From contig JACJDG010000003.1 of the NCBI GenBank assembly GCA_016432725.1, positions 3,162,001 through 3,226,000 on the forward strand: a stretch of 64,000 nucleotides of DNA, written 5' to 3'. Below are positions 7,997-17,780 of the stretch, in pieces; the stretch's first letter is position 1, and each line of letters starts with the position of its first letter. The position numbers were made by a program, and so were the translations under genes. Below the pieces are notes generated by a model. It saw only the letters and a list, made by a program, of their open reading frames with translations, searched no databases and was not told where the DNA came from. The DNA is from Streptomyces sp. DHE7-1. Lineage in GTDB: Bacteria > Actinomycetota > Actinomycetes > Streptomycetales > Streptomycetaceae.

Positions 7997-9183
7997 TCAG
8001 GCCCCGGTGCCGTCCAGGGACTCGATCGTCGCGTTGGACGCGGTGCGGGTGGCCCGGAGGTCGCGGGCGACGTCCTCCGCCGCCCCAGTACGCGCACCGC
8101 GTTCTGCCAGGTCAGCTTGGCCAGGTCGGGGCGGGACCAGCCGCGGTCGAGGAGCTCGGCGAGCAGGTTCGGATAGCCGGAGACGTCGTCCAGGCCGTCC
8201 GGGGTGAAAGCCGTGCCGTCGTAGTCGCCGCCGATGCCGAGGTGGTCGATGCCCGCGACCTCGCGCATGTGGTCGAGGTGGTCGGCGACCGTGGACACCG
8301 TGGCGACCGGGCGCGGGTTGCTCTCCTCGAAGGCGCGGTGCACCTTCATGGCCTCGGCGGTGGTGTCGAGGTGGTGGAAGCCGTGGGCGCGCAGGTTCGC
8401 GTCCGCCGCCGCGGTCCAGTCGACCGCCGCCTGGAGCACGAACTTCGGCACGAACGTCACCATCGCCATGCCGCCGTTGGCGGGCAGCCGCTCCAGGACG
8501 TCGTCCGGGATGTTGCGCGGGTGGTCGCAGACGGCCCGGGAGGAGGAGTGCGAGAAGATCACCGGCGCGGTGGAGGTGTCCAGCGCGTCGCGCATGGTCG
8601 TCGCCGCCACGTGGGACAGGTCGACGAGCATGCCGAGCCGGTTCATCTCGCGCACGACCTCGTGGCCGAACGCCGACAGGCCGCCGACGTTCGGATCGTC
8701 GGTCGCGGAGTCGGCCCAGTCGTTGTTGTCGTTGTGGGTGAGCGTCATGTAGCGCACGCCGAGTGCGTACAGGCCGCGCAGGGTGCCGAGCGAGTTGGCG
8801 ATGGAGTGACCGCCCTCGGCCCCCATCAGGGAGGCGATACGGCCGCCCTGCCGCGCCGCCTCCATGTCCGCCGCGGTCAGCGCGGGGGCCAGGTCGGCGG
8901 GGTAACGCTCGATCAGCTGCCGTACGCAGTCGATCTGCTCGAGCGTGGCCGGCACCGCGCCGGGCCGGTCCGACGGCACGAAGACCGACCAGTACTGTGC
9001 GCCGACGCCGCCGGCGCGCAGCCGGGGGAGGTCGGTGTGCAGGTGGGCGTTCTGGTCCGCGGCGATGTCCCGGGCGTCCAGGTCGTAGTTGACCTGGGCA
9101 CGCAGGGCCCACGGCAGGTCGTTGTGGCCGTCGACCACCGGGAACTCACGCAGCAGCTCGCGGGCCTCGTCCAGGGAGGGCAT
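7997..9183 (-). CDS. membrane dipeptidase, peptidase family M19 (frameshifted)
   Basis: About 395 residues after repair. Renal-dipeptidase-like zinc enzyme that hydrolyses dipeptides. Metal ligands are intact: [13 protein letters not shown] (HxD), [10 protein letters not shown] (bridging Glu), LVDLSHVA and [17 protein letters not shown] (two His). [23 protein letters not shown] is the conserved C-terminal block. The frame breaks at the C run 8083-8086 (VLG to [16 protein letters not shown]); adding one base restores it to the stop at 7997. Start ATG 9183, or GTG 9192, which would overlap the purE stop as GTGA. It may be co-transcribed with purEK. Confidence 0.82.
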
Positions 9184-9188
9184 GCGCG

Positions 9189-9713
9189 TCACTTCCCGAA
9201 GCCGAAGCCGCTGCCCGCGCCCTCGACCTTGGTCCGCAGGCGCTTGCCCTTCTCGGTGGCCTGGTCGTTGAGGTCCTGCTGGAAGTCGCGCATCCGCTGC
9301 AGCAGTTCCTCGTCGTGCGCGGCGAGCATGCGGGCCGCGAGCAGACCGGCGTTGCGGGCACCGGCGACGGAGACGGTGGCGACCGGGACGCCGGCCGGCA
9401 TCTGCACGATCGACAGCAGGGAGTCCATGCCGTCGAGGTACTTCAGCGGGACCGGGACGCCGATGACCGGCAGCGGGGTGACGGAGGCGAGCATGCCGGG
9501 CAGGTGGGCGGCACCGCCGGCGCCGGCGATGATCGCCTTCAGGCCGCGCTCGGCCGCCTGCTCGCCGTACGTGATCATCTCGCGCGGCATGCGGTGGGCG
9601 GAGACGACGTCCACCTCGTAGGCGATCTCGAACTCGTCCAGCGCCTTGGCGGCGGCCTCCATGACGGGCCAGTCGGAGTCCGACCCCATGACGATGCCAA
9701 CAACGGGGCTCAT
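9189..9713 (-). CDS. purE: N5-carboxyaminoimidazole ribonucleotide mutase
   Basis: 174 residues, class I PurE. It moves the carboxylate of N5-CAIR to C4, giving CAIR for purine synthesis, using the product of PurK. Motifs: [45 protein letters not shown], and [10 protein letters not shown]. The C-terminal extension after the core ([19 protein letters not shown]) is Gly/Lys-rich. ATG 9713 overlaps the purK stop in an ATGA junction, so the two genes are translationally coupled. Confidence 0.96.
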   Translation of the reverse strand: MSPVVGIVMGSDSDWPVMEAAAKALDEFEIAYEVDVVSAHRMPREMITYGEQAAERGLKAIIAGAGGAAHLPGMLASVTPLPVIGVPVPLKYLDGMDSLLSIVQMPAGVPVATVSVAGARNAGLLAARMLAAHDEELLQRMRDFQQDLNDQATEKGKRLRTKVEGAGSGFGFGK

Positions 9714-10870
9714 TCGGTGATGGTGCCTCTCAGGTAGCCGGCAGCGTGACGGGCGCGCTCCAGCACGTCGTCCAGGTCGTCGCCGTAGGTGTTGACGTGT
9801 CCGACCTTGCGGCCGGGCTTCACGTCCTTGCCGTACATGTGGATCTTGAGCTTGGGGTCGCGGGCCATGCAGTGCAAGTACGCGGAGTACATGTCCGGGT
9901 AGTCGCCGCCCAGGACGTTGACCATGACGGTCCACGGGGCGCGCGGGCGCGGGTCGCCGAGCGGGAGGTCGAGGACCGCGCGGACGTGGTTGGCGAACTG
10001 GGAGGTGACCGCGCCGTCCTGGGTCCAGTGGCCGGAGTTGTGCGGGCGCATCGCGAGTTCGTTGACGAGGATGCGGCCGTCGCGGGTCTGGAAGAGCTCG
10101 ACGGCGAGGTGGCCGACGACGCCGAGTTCCTTGGCGATGGTCAGGGCCATCTCCTCGGCCCGCAGCGCGAGGTCCTCACCGAGGTCGGGGGCGGGCGCGA
10201 TGACGGTGTCGCAGACGCCGTTCACCTGCTGCGACTCGACCACCGGGTACGCGACGGCCTGGCCGTGCGGGGAGCGTACGACGTTGGCGGCGAGCTCGCG
10301 GACGTAGTCGACCTTCTCCTCGGCGAGGACGGGCACGCCCGCGCGGAACGGGTCGGCGGCCTCCTCGACGGAGTCGACGACCCACACGCCCTTGCCGTCG
10401 TAGCCGCCGCGGACGGTCTTCAGGACGACGGGGAAGCCGTCGCCCTTGGCGCCGTCCGCGAGGCCTTCGCGTGCGAAGGCGGCCACGTCCCGCGGGTCGC
10501 TCACGATGCGGTGCCGCGGGCACGGGATGCCGATCGCGTCGAGCTTCGCCCGCATCACGCCCTTGTCCTGGGCGTGCACGAGCGCGTCGGGCCCCGGGCG
10601 CACGGGGATGCCGTCCGCCTCCAGGGCTCTGAGGTGCTCGGTGGGTACATGTTCGTGATCGAAGGTGATCACATCGCACCCGCGCGCGAACTCACGCAGC
10701 GTGTCCAGGTCGCGATAGTCGCCGACGACGACATCGTTCACGACCTGTGCCGCGGAATCCTGAGGGGTGTCACTGAGGAGCTTGAACCTGATGCCCAACG
10801 GGATGCCGGCTTCGTGCGTCATACGCGCGAGCTGCCCCCCGCCGACCATGCCGACTACCGGGAACGTCAC
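9710..10870 (-). CDS. purK: 5-(carboxyamino)imidazole ribonucleotide synthase
   Basis: 386 residues, ATP-grasp fold. It carboxylates AIR with bicarbonate and ATP to give N5-CAIR, the PurE substrate. N-terminal [22 protein letters not shown]-grasp motifs [19 protein letters not shown], and [16 protein letters not shown]-terminal [32 protein letters not shown] carries the conserved NE and metal-site residues. First gene of a purK-purE unit, divergent from the GtrA gene across a 180-base promoter region. Confidence 0.96.
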   Translation of the reverse strand: MTFPVVGMVGGGQLARMTHEAGIPLGIRFKLLSDTPQDSAAQVVNDVVVGDYRDLDTLREFARGCDVITFDHEHVPTEHLRALEADGIPVRPGPDALVHAQDKGVMRAKLDAIGIPCPRHRIVSDPRDVAAFAREGLADGAKGDGFPVVLKTVRGGYDGKGVWVVDSVEEAADPFRAGVPVLAEEKVDYVRELAANVVRSPHGQAVAYPVVESQQVNGVCDTVIAPAPDLGEDLALRAEEMALTIAKELGVVGHLAVELFQTRDGRILVNELAMRPHNSGHWTQDGAVTSQFANHVRAVLDLPLGDPRPRAPWTVMVNVLGGDYPDMYSAYLHCMARDPKLKIHMYGKDVKPGRKVGHVNTYGDDLDDVLERARHAAGYLRGTITE

Positions 10871-11051
10871 CCCCTAGCGTATCGGCCACGCCGACCCGCC
10901 CGGCTTACCGGCCTCGCACCCGCTCTTACCCTGGGCTTTCCCGGATCTTTCCGACCCGTTCCCAAGCTGTGGCCTCGTCCGCAGGCGCCCGGGGTGCGGC
11001 CTGGATAGCATGGCTTGGCTGACGAAACCTACGGACGGGAGCTGCACAGCC

Positions 11052-11573
11052 ATGGAACTACGTTCCTCGGGGCTGCAACGGCTCGTACGCGAGGTGGCCA
11101 AGTTCGGTGCCGTCGGCGGTGCCGGTGTCCTCGTCAACCTGGGCGTGTTCAACCTGGTCCGGCACGTCTCCGACCTGCCGGTGGTGCGCGCCAGCATCAT
11201 CGCGACCGTCGTCGCCATCGCCTTCAACTACGTGGGGTTCCGTTACTGGACGTACCGGGACCGTGAGAAGAGCGGGCGCACCCGGGAGCTCACGCTGTTC
11301 CTGCTGTTCAGCGCGATCGGCCTGGTGATCGAGAACGGTGTGCTGTACCTCGCGACCTACGGCTTCGGCTGGGACAGCCCGCTGCAGAGCAACGTCTTCA
11401 AGTTCGTGGGCATCGGCGTCGCCACCCTGTTCCGCTTCTGGTCGTACCGGAGCTGGGTGTTCCGTGCCATGCCCGCCCGGGAGGCGGTGGCGGGCGCGGA
11501 GTCGATCCTGGCGCGGCAGTCCAAGAAGCCCGCGCCCGCGCAGGCGTCCGAGCCCCGCCAGCGCGTTCCGTAG
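11052..11573 (+). CDS. GtrA family membrane protein
   Basis: 173 residues with four predicted membrane segments: FGAVGGAGVLVNLGVFNLV, ASIIATVVAIAFNYVGF, LFLLFSAIGLVIENGVL and VFKFVGIGVATLFRFWSY. The NYVGFRYWTYRDR and RFWSYRSWVF aromatic/arginine motifs are typical of GtrA, which is proposed to flip or move lipid-linked sugars for surface glycans. ATG 11052 follows GGGAG; the upstream ATG at 11010 gives no family-like residues. The C-terminus is a charged, Ala/Pro-rich tail. Substrate unknown. Confidence 0.88.
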   Translation: MELRSSGLQRLVREVAKFGAVGGAGVLVNLGVFNLVRHVSDLPVVRASIIATVVAIAFNYVGFRYWTYRDREKSGRTRELTLFLLFSAIGLVIENGVLYLATYGFGWDSPLQSNVFKFVGIGVATLFRFWSYRSWVFRAMPAREAVAGAESILARQSKKPAPAQASEPRQRVP

Positions 11574-11672
11574 CCGGTCGCGCGGCGGGTCGCCTGCCGC
11601 GGCCGGTCGCTCGTAGCCGGTTCCGCCGGACCGGCCGGTCCGCCCGTGGCCCGGTTCAAGCGGTGGCTGCCG

Positions 11673-12943
11673 CTAGCGGACGGTGGGCCCGCTCTCGTCC
11701 GGCTCGCGGGCCGGGGGCGTACGGGACAGGAAGAGGCCGAACACCGGCGGCTGGGCCTGGAGCAGCTCCAGACGGCCCCCGTCGGCCTCCGCCAGGTCGC
11801 GGGCCACGGCCAGTCCGATGCCCGTGGAGTTGCGGCCGCTGATGGTGCGCTCGAAGATCCGCGCGCCGAGGTCGGCCGGGACGCCGGGCCCTCGTCGGTG
11901 ACCTCCACGACCGCCTGGTTGCCGGTGACCCGGGTGCGCAGGGCCACGGTCCCGCCGCCGTGCATGAGGGAGTTCTCGATCAGCGCGGCCAGCACCTGCG
12001 CGACCGCGCCGGGGGTGCCGACGGCGTTCAGGTGCCGCTTGCCGGAGGAGACCACGGCCCGGCCGGCGCTGCGGTAGGCGGGCCGCCACTCGGCGAGCTG
12101 CTGCTGGATGACCTCGTCGAGGTCGAAGGTGACGGCGGAGCCGGTGCGGGGGTCGCGGGCGTTGGTCAGCAGCCGCTGCACCACGTCGGTCAGCCGCTCG
12201 ACCTGGGTCAGCGCGATCGTCGCCTCGTCCTTCACCGTGTCCGGGTCGTCGGTGAGGGTGATCTCCTCCAGCCGCATGGACAGCGCGGTCAGCGGCGTAC
12301 GGAGCTGGTGGGAGGCGTCGGCGGCGAGGCGCCGCTCGGCGGTCAGCATGCGCCCGATCCGCTCGGCGGAGGAGTCCAGGACGTCGGCGACCCGGTCCAG
12401 CTCGGGGACGCCGTACCGCTTGTGCCGCGGGCGCGGGTCTCCGGAGCCGAGGCGTTCGGCGGTCTCGGCGAGGTCGGTCAGCGGGGAGGCGAGGCGGTTG
12501 GCCTGGCGGACGGCGAGCAGTACGGCGGCGACCACCGCGAGCAGCGCGACCAGCCCGATGATCAGCAGGGTGCGGCCGACCTCCCGGGTGACCGCGGAGC
12601 GCGGCTCCTGCACGGTGACCGTCTCGCCCTCCTCGCCCCGCTGCGTGGCGTGGATGACGTCGCCCTCGGGCTTGCTGCCGATCTCGATCGGGGTCCGGCC
12701 GGGGACGCTGATGACCGCGTACTGGTCCTTGCTGACCGGGTTGCGCAGGACCTCGGAGTTGACGTTCTCCTCCGCGAGGATGCGGCTGTCCACGATGCTC
12801 GCCAGCCGCACCGCCTCGGACTCGACCCGCTCCTGGGCGCTGCTGGTGATGGTCCGCGTCTCGACGATCACCAGGGAGACCCCGAAGACGGCGATCACGA
12901 CGAGGACGACGGCGAGGGTGGACTGGATGAGACGTCGGCGCAT
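11673..12943 (-). CDS. two-component sensor histidine kinase (frameshifted)
   Basis: About 423 residues after repair. First membrane helix STLAVVLVVIAVFGVSLVIV, an extracytoplasmic sensor region of about 110 residues, second helix TLLIIGLVALLAVVAAVLLAV, then HAMP, the H box (ADASHQLRTPLTALS), N box (ENSLMHGGG), and after the shift the G box (RNSTGIGLAVARDLAEADGG). The frame breaks at 11884-11888 (VTDEGP to GVPADLGARIFER); one extra base restores it. It lies 41 bases downstream of its response regulator. The signal sensed is unknown. Confidence 0.85.
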
Positions 12944-12984
12944 GTCCTCGTTACCTGAAGCGGTGCCGGGCCCCGGCGGGGGGC

Positions 12985-13662
12985 TCAGCTCTTCTCGAAG
13001 CGGAATCCGACTCCGCGCACGGTGGCGATGTAGCGGGGGTTCGCCGCGTCGTCGCCGAGCTTCTTGCGCAGCCAGGAGATGTGCATGTCCAGGGTCTTGG
13101 TGGACGACCACCAGGTGGTGTCCCAGACCTCGCGCATGAGCTGGTCCCGGGTGACCACGCGTCCGGCGTCCCGCACCAGCACCCGCAGCAGGTCGAACTC
13201 CTTCGCGGTGAGCTGGAGTTCCTCCTCGCCCATCCAGGCGCGGTGCGACTCGACGTCGATGCGCACCCCGTGCGTGGCCGGGGGCTGCTGGGGCTCGGCG
13301 GCGCCGCGCCGCAGCAGGGCCCGTACCCGGGCGAGCAGTTCGGCGAGCCGGAAGGGCTTGGTGACGTAGTCGTCGGCGCCCGCGTCGAGGCCGACGACGG
13401 TGTCCACCTCGTCGGCGCGCGCGGTCAGGATGAGGATCGGTACGGACTGCCCGTCGGCACGCAGCCGGCGGGCGACCTCCAGGCCGTCCATGCCGGGCAG
13501 GCCCAGGTCGAGCACGACCAGGTCGACACCGCCCTGGATGCCGGCGTCGAGTGCGGTGGGTCCGTCCTCGCGCACCTCGACCTCGTAACCTTCCCGGCGC
13601 AGTGCGCGGGCCAGCGGCTCCGAGATGGACGCGTCGTCCTCGGCGAGCAGTACACGGGTCAT
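12985..13662 (-). CDS. OmpR/PhoB-family response regulator
   Basis: 225 residues. Receiver domain with acidic pocket (LLAEDDAS), phospho-acceptor aspartate in VVLDLGLPGMDG, conserved Thr/Ser region LILTARADE and lysine in YVTKPF. The C-terminal winged helix has LTAKEFDLLRVL, TRDQLMREVWDT, and SWLRKKLGDDAANPRYIATVRGVGFRFE. It is the first gene of a two-gene operon with the sensor kinase. The 489-base upstream region is shared with the divergent POT transporter, a possible target, though no operator was recognised. Confidence 0.93.
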   Translation of the reverse strand: MTRVLLAEDDASISEPLARALRREGYEVEVREDGPTALDAGIQGGVDLVVLDLGLPGMDGLEVARRLRADGQSVPILILTARADEVDTVVGLDAGADDYVTKPFRLAELLARVRALLRRGAAEPQQPPATHGVRIDVESHRAWMGEEELQLTAKEFDLLRVLVRDAGRVVTRDQLMREVWDTTWWSSTKTLDMHISWLRKKLGDDAANPRYIATVRGVGFRFEKS

Positions 13663-14151
13663 GAGGTGATGGTAGACCGCCCGCGCTCGGTGCCGGGGTG
13701 TGATCGCTTCCCGGGATTCTTACCTTGCCGGGCCAGTGGTACGAACCATTGCCTGAGGGATGCGATCGTAGAGGAGACCTTCGAATCAGGCCCCACGGTT
13801 CCCTCGACACCTGTGATCCGTGTCTCAAGTCCTTCCATATCCGGCACTGTCCTGACGTAAAGTGACGTGAACGCCTGTAGCACACCGGGGACCTTTGGCG
13901 GGCAGTTGTCGCTGAAGGTCTCTTTTGTGTGCGGGCTGACGAAGATCAGCCCTGAAAGGAATGACCTCTGGCCGGGCTCCGGACGCAGTGACGCGTACGG
14001 GGCGTGGATCCCGGTGGTCTCCGTCCGCCGCTCCGCGATCCGGAGCGGGCTCCCCCTGGGCGTGGGGGTGGACGAGCGACCCTGCCGGTGCCGGCCACCC
14101 CCACCGGGCGCGCAACGCTCCATCGCGCGTCCCGACCAGCAAGGAACGACC
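13663..14151. other. 489-base divergent intergenic region
   Basis: Separates the response-regulator gene (minus) from the POT transporter (plus). It has less GC-rich patches (around 13740-13870 and 13905-13960) likely to hold both promoters. No protein-coding frame with streptomycete codon bias was seen, and no clear operator. Confidence 0.45.
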
Positions 14152-15690
14152 ATGGCGTCCAGCCTGACGAAGGACTCGGTCCGCCCGGGCACCCCCGGGT
14201 CCGAGAAGACCTTCTTCGGCCACCCCCGCGGACTGGCCACTCTCTTCATGACCGAGATGTGGGAGCGTTTCTCCTACTACGGCATGAAGGCCCTGCTCAC
14301 CGTCTACCTGCTGTCCGGCGGCCCCGATGCCGGCAAGGGCAGCATGGGCGGCGGCCTGGCCATGGACGTGGCCACCACCACGGTGATCGTGTCCGTCTAC
14401 TCGGCGATGGTGTACCTGCTCGCCATGCCCGGCGGCTGGCTCGGCGACCGCGTCTGGGGTCCGCGCAAGACGGTGGCCATCGCGGCTGTGACGATCATGT
14501 CCGGCCACATCGTGCTGGCCCTGCCCGGCGGTCAGGCACCGTTCTTCGCCGGTCTGGCGCTGGTCGCGGCCGGTTCGGGTCTGCTCAAGGCCAACATCTC
14601 CACGATGGTGGGCCACCTGTACGACGGCCCGGACGACCCGCGCCGTGACGGTGGCTTCACGATCTTCTACATGGGCATCAACGCAGGCGCCTTCTTCGCC
14701 CCGCTGGCCATCGGCACCGTCGGCCAGGAGGTCAACTGGCACCTCGGCTTCGGCATGGCCGCGGTCGGCATGGCGGTCGGCCTGGCCGCGTTCCTGCTCG
14801 GCACCCGCCACCTGAACCCGCAGAGCAACGTCGTCCCGAAGCCGCTGAGCACCGAGGAGCGCTCCTCCTGGCTGCGCAAGGGCCTGACCTGGCTCATCAT
14901 CGCGGCCGTGTTCTACGGCGTCGTGGGCTTCACCGGCCACTTCACCCTGAACTGGGCGATGATCCCGCTGACCGTCATCGGTCTGATCATCCCGGCCGGT
15001 GTGCTGATGCGCATCAAGCGGGACAAGGAGCTCTCGTCCACCGAGCAGTCGAAGATGACCGGCTACATCTGGTTCTTCGTCGCGGCCGCCGTGTTCTGGA
15101 TGATCTACGACCAGGGCGCGTCCACCGTCCAGGCGTTCGGCGAGGGCAAGGCCTCCGGCGCGCTGCTGGGCTTCGACTTCCCGTCCTCCTGGTACCAGTC
15201 GCTGAACCCGCTGTTCATCATGGCGCTGGCCCCGGTCTTCGCCTGGGTCTGGATGTGGCTGAACCGCCAGGGCAAGGAGCCCAGCACCATCGTGAAGTTC
15301 TCGATGGGCCTGGTCCTGATCGGCGTGTCGTTCTTCTTCTTCCTGATCCCGCTGGGCATGGCCGCCAACGGCACCGCGGTCAGCCCGATGTGGCTGGTCG
15401 GCATCTACTTCATCCAGACCGTCGGTGAGCTGTGCCTGTCGCCGGTGGGCCTGTCGGTGACGACGAAGATGGCCCCGGCCAAGTACGCCAGCCAGATGAT
15501 GGGCGTGTGGTTCCTCGCGGTCACCGCGGGCGACTCCATCACCAGCCTGCTGTCCAACCCGGCCATAGCCGGGGTCGACCTCGGCGGCACGGGCGCGGTC
15601 TTCGGGGAGGCGGCCCTCGCGGCCCTCGCCGGATTCGCGGTGTGGATGTACCGCCGGAAGGTGAAGTCGCTGATGGGCGACGTGCGCTGA
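14152..15690 (+). CDS. proton-dependent oligopeptide transporter (POT/PTR2 family)
   Basis: 512 residues with about 12-14 membrane helices. It imports di- or tripeptides with protons. The POT signature is in FFGHPRGLATLFMTEMWERFSYYGMKALL (ExxERFxYY), followed by GGWLGDRVWGPRKT and FYMGINAGAFFAPL (the PTR2 second signature). The C-terminal half has VGELCLSPVGLSVTTKMAP. ATG 14152 follows AAGGAA. Single gene ended by a 17-bp perfect hairpin. The peptide specificity is not visible. Confidence 0.93.
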   Translation: MASSLTKDSVRPGTPGSEKTFFGHPRGLATLFMTEMWERFSYYGMKALLTVYLLSGGPDAGKGSMGGGLAMDVATTTVIVSVYSAMVYLLAMPGGWLGDRVWGPRKTVAIAAVTIMSGHIVLALPGGQAPFFAGLALVAAGSGLLKANISTMVGHLYDGPDDPRRDGGFTIFYMGINAGAFFAPLAIGTVGQEVNWHLGFGMAAVGMAVGLAAFLLGTRHLNPQSNVVPKPLSTEERSSWLRKGLTWLIIAAVFYGVVGFTGHFTLNWAMIPLTVIGLIIPAGVLMRIKRDKELSSTEQSKMTGYIWFFVAAAVFWMIYDQGASTVQAFGEGKASGALLGFDFPSSWYQSLNPLFIMALAPVFAWVWMWLNRQGKEPSTIVKFSMGLVLIGVSFFFFLIPLGMAANGTAVSPMWLVGIYFIQTVGELCLSPVGLSVTTKMAPAKYASQMMGVWFLAVTAGDSITSLLSNPAIAGVDLGGTGAVFGEAALAALAGFAVWMYRRKVKSLMGDVR

Positions 15691-15710
15691 CGCACCCCCA
15701 TACGCAAGGG

Positions 15711-15747
15711 CGGAGGGCCGCCGCACATCGTGTGCGGCGGCCCTCCG
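15711..15747. terminator. bidirectional terminator hairpin
   Basis: A perfect 17-bp stem (15711-15727, 15731-15747) with a 3-base loop between the convergent POT gene and the small secreted-protein gene. Confidence 0.88.
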
Positions 15748-15775
15748 TCGTTGTCCGGGTCCCCGGACCAGGTGG

Positions 15776-16134
15776 TCAGGACTTCGTCTCGACCGACCAG
15801 GACCGGGTGAAGCTGCTGAAGCCGCACATCACGGTGGACTTCTGACCCGGCTTCACCCAGGGCCCCAGACGTACCACGGGATCTCGTGCGGGGTGCCCCG
15901 GCCGCGGACGACGTCGCAGACCAGCTTCACCCGGTGCCGGGCCACCTTCTTGCCCGACGCGGACTTCTTGCACGTGGACGTGGCCTTGGGCCGGCCCAGG
16001 TCGAGGTGGACCACAGCCGTGCACTTGTACTTGGCGCCGGCCGCCTCCGCGGTGCCCGCGGTGGCCAGGCCGGTCCCCGTCGCCATGAGGACGGCGGCGA
16101 GCGCGCCGCCCGCCACCTTCTTCCCCCAGATCAT
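15776..16134 (-). CDS. small secreted protein of unknown function (frameshifted)
   Basis: About 119 residues after repair. N-terminal signal peptide (GKKVAGGALAAVLMATGTGLA, cleavage near AEA-AGA). The mature part is basic, with cysteines in KYKCTAVV, STCKKSASG, LVCDVV and VMCGFSS, which could form two disulfides. ATG 16134 follows AGGAG. The frame breaks at the C run 15863-15866: one extra base turns the early stop after YVWGPG into WVKPGQKSTVMCGFSSF and on to the stop at 15776. No family recognised; convergent with the POT gene. Confidence 0.65.
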
Positions 16135-16510
16135 TTGCTCCTCTTTCCTCCGCCGGACATCGCAGGCGATGGTCAATCGCTCAACTGCGGATTCACCCGA
16201 CGGGCAGCGTGCTTGTTCGCTTTGCTTGCACGAACGACGGGGACGCTATGCCGTATTTGATCTTGGAGGCAAATCACCTGGGGGGTTCTGAGCAAGATCT
16301 GAGGTGCGGGGTGCTGGGGCGCGGCCGTGACCAGGGGGAAGACCGGCGCGGGACGGCCGGCGCACGGAGGGCCGCGCGGCCTTCCGCGGGCTCCGAGCGG
16401 GGCGGGTGCCTCGGGATGGACGTGCGCAGGCCCGGCGGGCGCGCCCGAGCGGCGAGCGGCCGCGGCGGATGGACGCCGGTGCGGCAACTGGAGGGGGCGG
16501 CGGCGGTGGT

Positions 16511-16557
16511 GCGGCAACGCGAACGGGCGGCCGGTGGGGATGCCGGTGGCGCGAGCA
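16511..16557. repeat. 47-base imperfect direct repeat, copy 1
   Basis: Differs at only a few positions from 16723-16769. The core is a shared block of about 22 bases at 16525-16546. It lies in the non-coding region upstream of nothing identifiable. Confidence 0.6.
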
Positions 16558-16673
16558 GATCACGCCAGCAGATCACTCGGCGGCGCGAGGGCTTCTCAGC
16601 GCGAGGGCGCGGCGGCGGCTGCGCCGGCACGACGATGCGAGGTGCGGCGGCTGCGCCTGCATCGTCGGCGGAT

Positions 16674-16703
16674 CGCTCGGTGGCGTGACGGCGTCTTGGC
16701 GCG
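16674..16703. repeat. 30-base perfect direct repeat, copy 1
   Basis: Identical over 30 bases to 16773-16802. A shorter third relative begins near 16841. Confidence 0.7.
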
Positions 16704-16722
16704 AGGGGGCAGCTGTGCCGGG

Positions 16723-16769
16723 GCGGCAACGCCAGCGGGCGGCCGGTGGGGATGCCGATGACGCGAGCG
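16723..16769. repeat. 47-base imperfect direct repeat, copy 2
   Basis: Second copy of the 16511-16557 unit, 212 bases further on. Confidence 0.6.
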
Positions 16770-16772
16770 GAA

Positions 16773-16802
16773 CGCTCGGTGGCGTGACGGCGTCTTGGCG
16801 CG
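16773..16802. repeat. 30-base perfect direct repeat, copy 2
   Basis: Identical to 16674-16703, 99 bases apart; both copies sit next to the 47-base repeat family. Confidence 0.7.
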
Positions 16803-16939
16803 TGGCCGCGATCGGTGGGTGTGCCGGTGCCCCGCAGGGGATCGCTCGGTGGCGGTGCCGACGCTTCGGCACCGGGAGCGGGCCCGCGCGGGCGGGTGAG
16901 CCGGGACGGCCGCCGGAGCGGCCGACACGCTTCGGCGGG

Positions 16940-17499
16940 TTACGCGGGTGCGCCCAGTTCCGCCCACACGGTCTTGCCGTCGCGGCCGGGGACGCGGAGG
17001 ACGCCCCAGTCCAGGCAGAGCCGCTGCACGATGAACATGCCGTGGCCACCGGGGCGGCCGGCGCGGTGCGGGGTACGGGGGGCCGGCTGGCCGGCGCCCC
17101 GGTCGGAGACCTCCAGCCGGATCACCTTGTTGTCGCAGGCGAGGAGCAGCTCGTCCGGGCCCTCGGCGTGCAGACACGCGTTGGTGACCAGCTCGGACAC
17201 CACGAGCAGCACGTCCTCGGCGGCGGCACGCTGATCGGCGCCGTCCGCGGGCAGCCAGCCCCACGCGTACAGCGCCTGGCGGGTGAAGTCACGGGCGAGC
17301 GGGACGACGCCGCTCTCGCCGTCCAGGCGCAGCGTGCGTACCTGCCGCCCCCGCCCCGGGGCGCACCCTCGGACGGCACGGACGGCGCGGCTGCCCCCGC
17401 GGGCGCGCCCGGCTCCGGCGCACCCCCTTCGGACGCCCCGGAAGCGCCGCTGGGCTCCGGGCCGCGGTCGCCCGGCGAGTAAGGCCGGGTGGTGCTCAT
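16940..17499 (-). CDS. RsbW/SpoIIAB-like anti-sigma ATP-binding protein (frameshifted)
   Basis: About 186 residues after repair. HATPase fold: the N box LLVVSELVTNACLHAEGP, G1 box LEVSDRGAGQP and G2 box GGHGMFIVQRLCLDWG are clear. Such proteins bind a SigB/F-type sigma and phosphorylate a STAS antagonist. The first 50 residues are an unusual Gly/Ala/Pro/Ser-rich extension. The frame breaks at the C run 17348-17352; one added base continues it as RQVRTLRLDGESGVVPLARDFTR. It lies downstream of the STAS gene and near the sigma gene, so a partner-switching role is likely. Confidence 0.82.
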
Positions 17500-17780
17500 C
17501 AGCGCTTCACCTCACCGATCCACCAGTTCACAGTTCAACATTCCGGCACCGGTCGGTGCCGGGCGGTCCGTACACAGTCCGCCCACGACTCCTCCGTCGT
17601 CCGCCCCTCGCAGGTACGTCGCGCCCAGGCCGTTCATCGGTTCCCGAACGACCCGGCGTGCCCGCGGTCGACGGCTTTCAGGATGACTCCTGCCCGACGG
17701 ATCCGGCGGAACACCCCCGTTTGGACATGAACGGTGCCCCGTACAAACAACGGGCGTCCGCGAGCGGCGGGAGCAAGGCT
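17500..17780. other. 281-base intergenic region
   Basis: Between the STAS gene and the anti-sigma gene, both on the minus strand. It is long enough for the anti-sigma gene to have its own promoter. No operator or terminator was recognised. Confidence 0.4.

Larger units (their letters stand above)
16135..16939. other. 805-base non-coding, repeat-rich region
   Basis: After about 120 bases of ordinary upstream sequence, the stretch from 16300 becomes extremely G-rich and repetitive. Long frames exist on both strands but encode low-complexity Arg/Pro/Ala or Gly text without codon bias, so no gene is called. It contains the repeats listed separately. Confidence 0.6.

Noticed and set aside
7972..8000. 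Short GC-rich repeats between the dipeptidase genes as a CRISPR or mobile element
   Set aside because: No regular spacing, no spacers, no flanking transposase or direct target repeats.
16274..16939. Long frames in the repeat-rich tract
   Set aside because: Translations are low-complexity Arg/Pro/Ala or Gly text, frames exist on both strands, and there is no ribosome site or family match.
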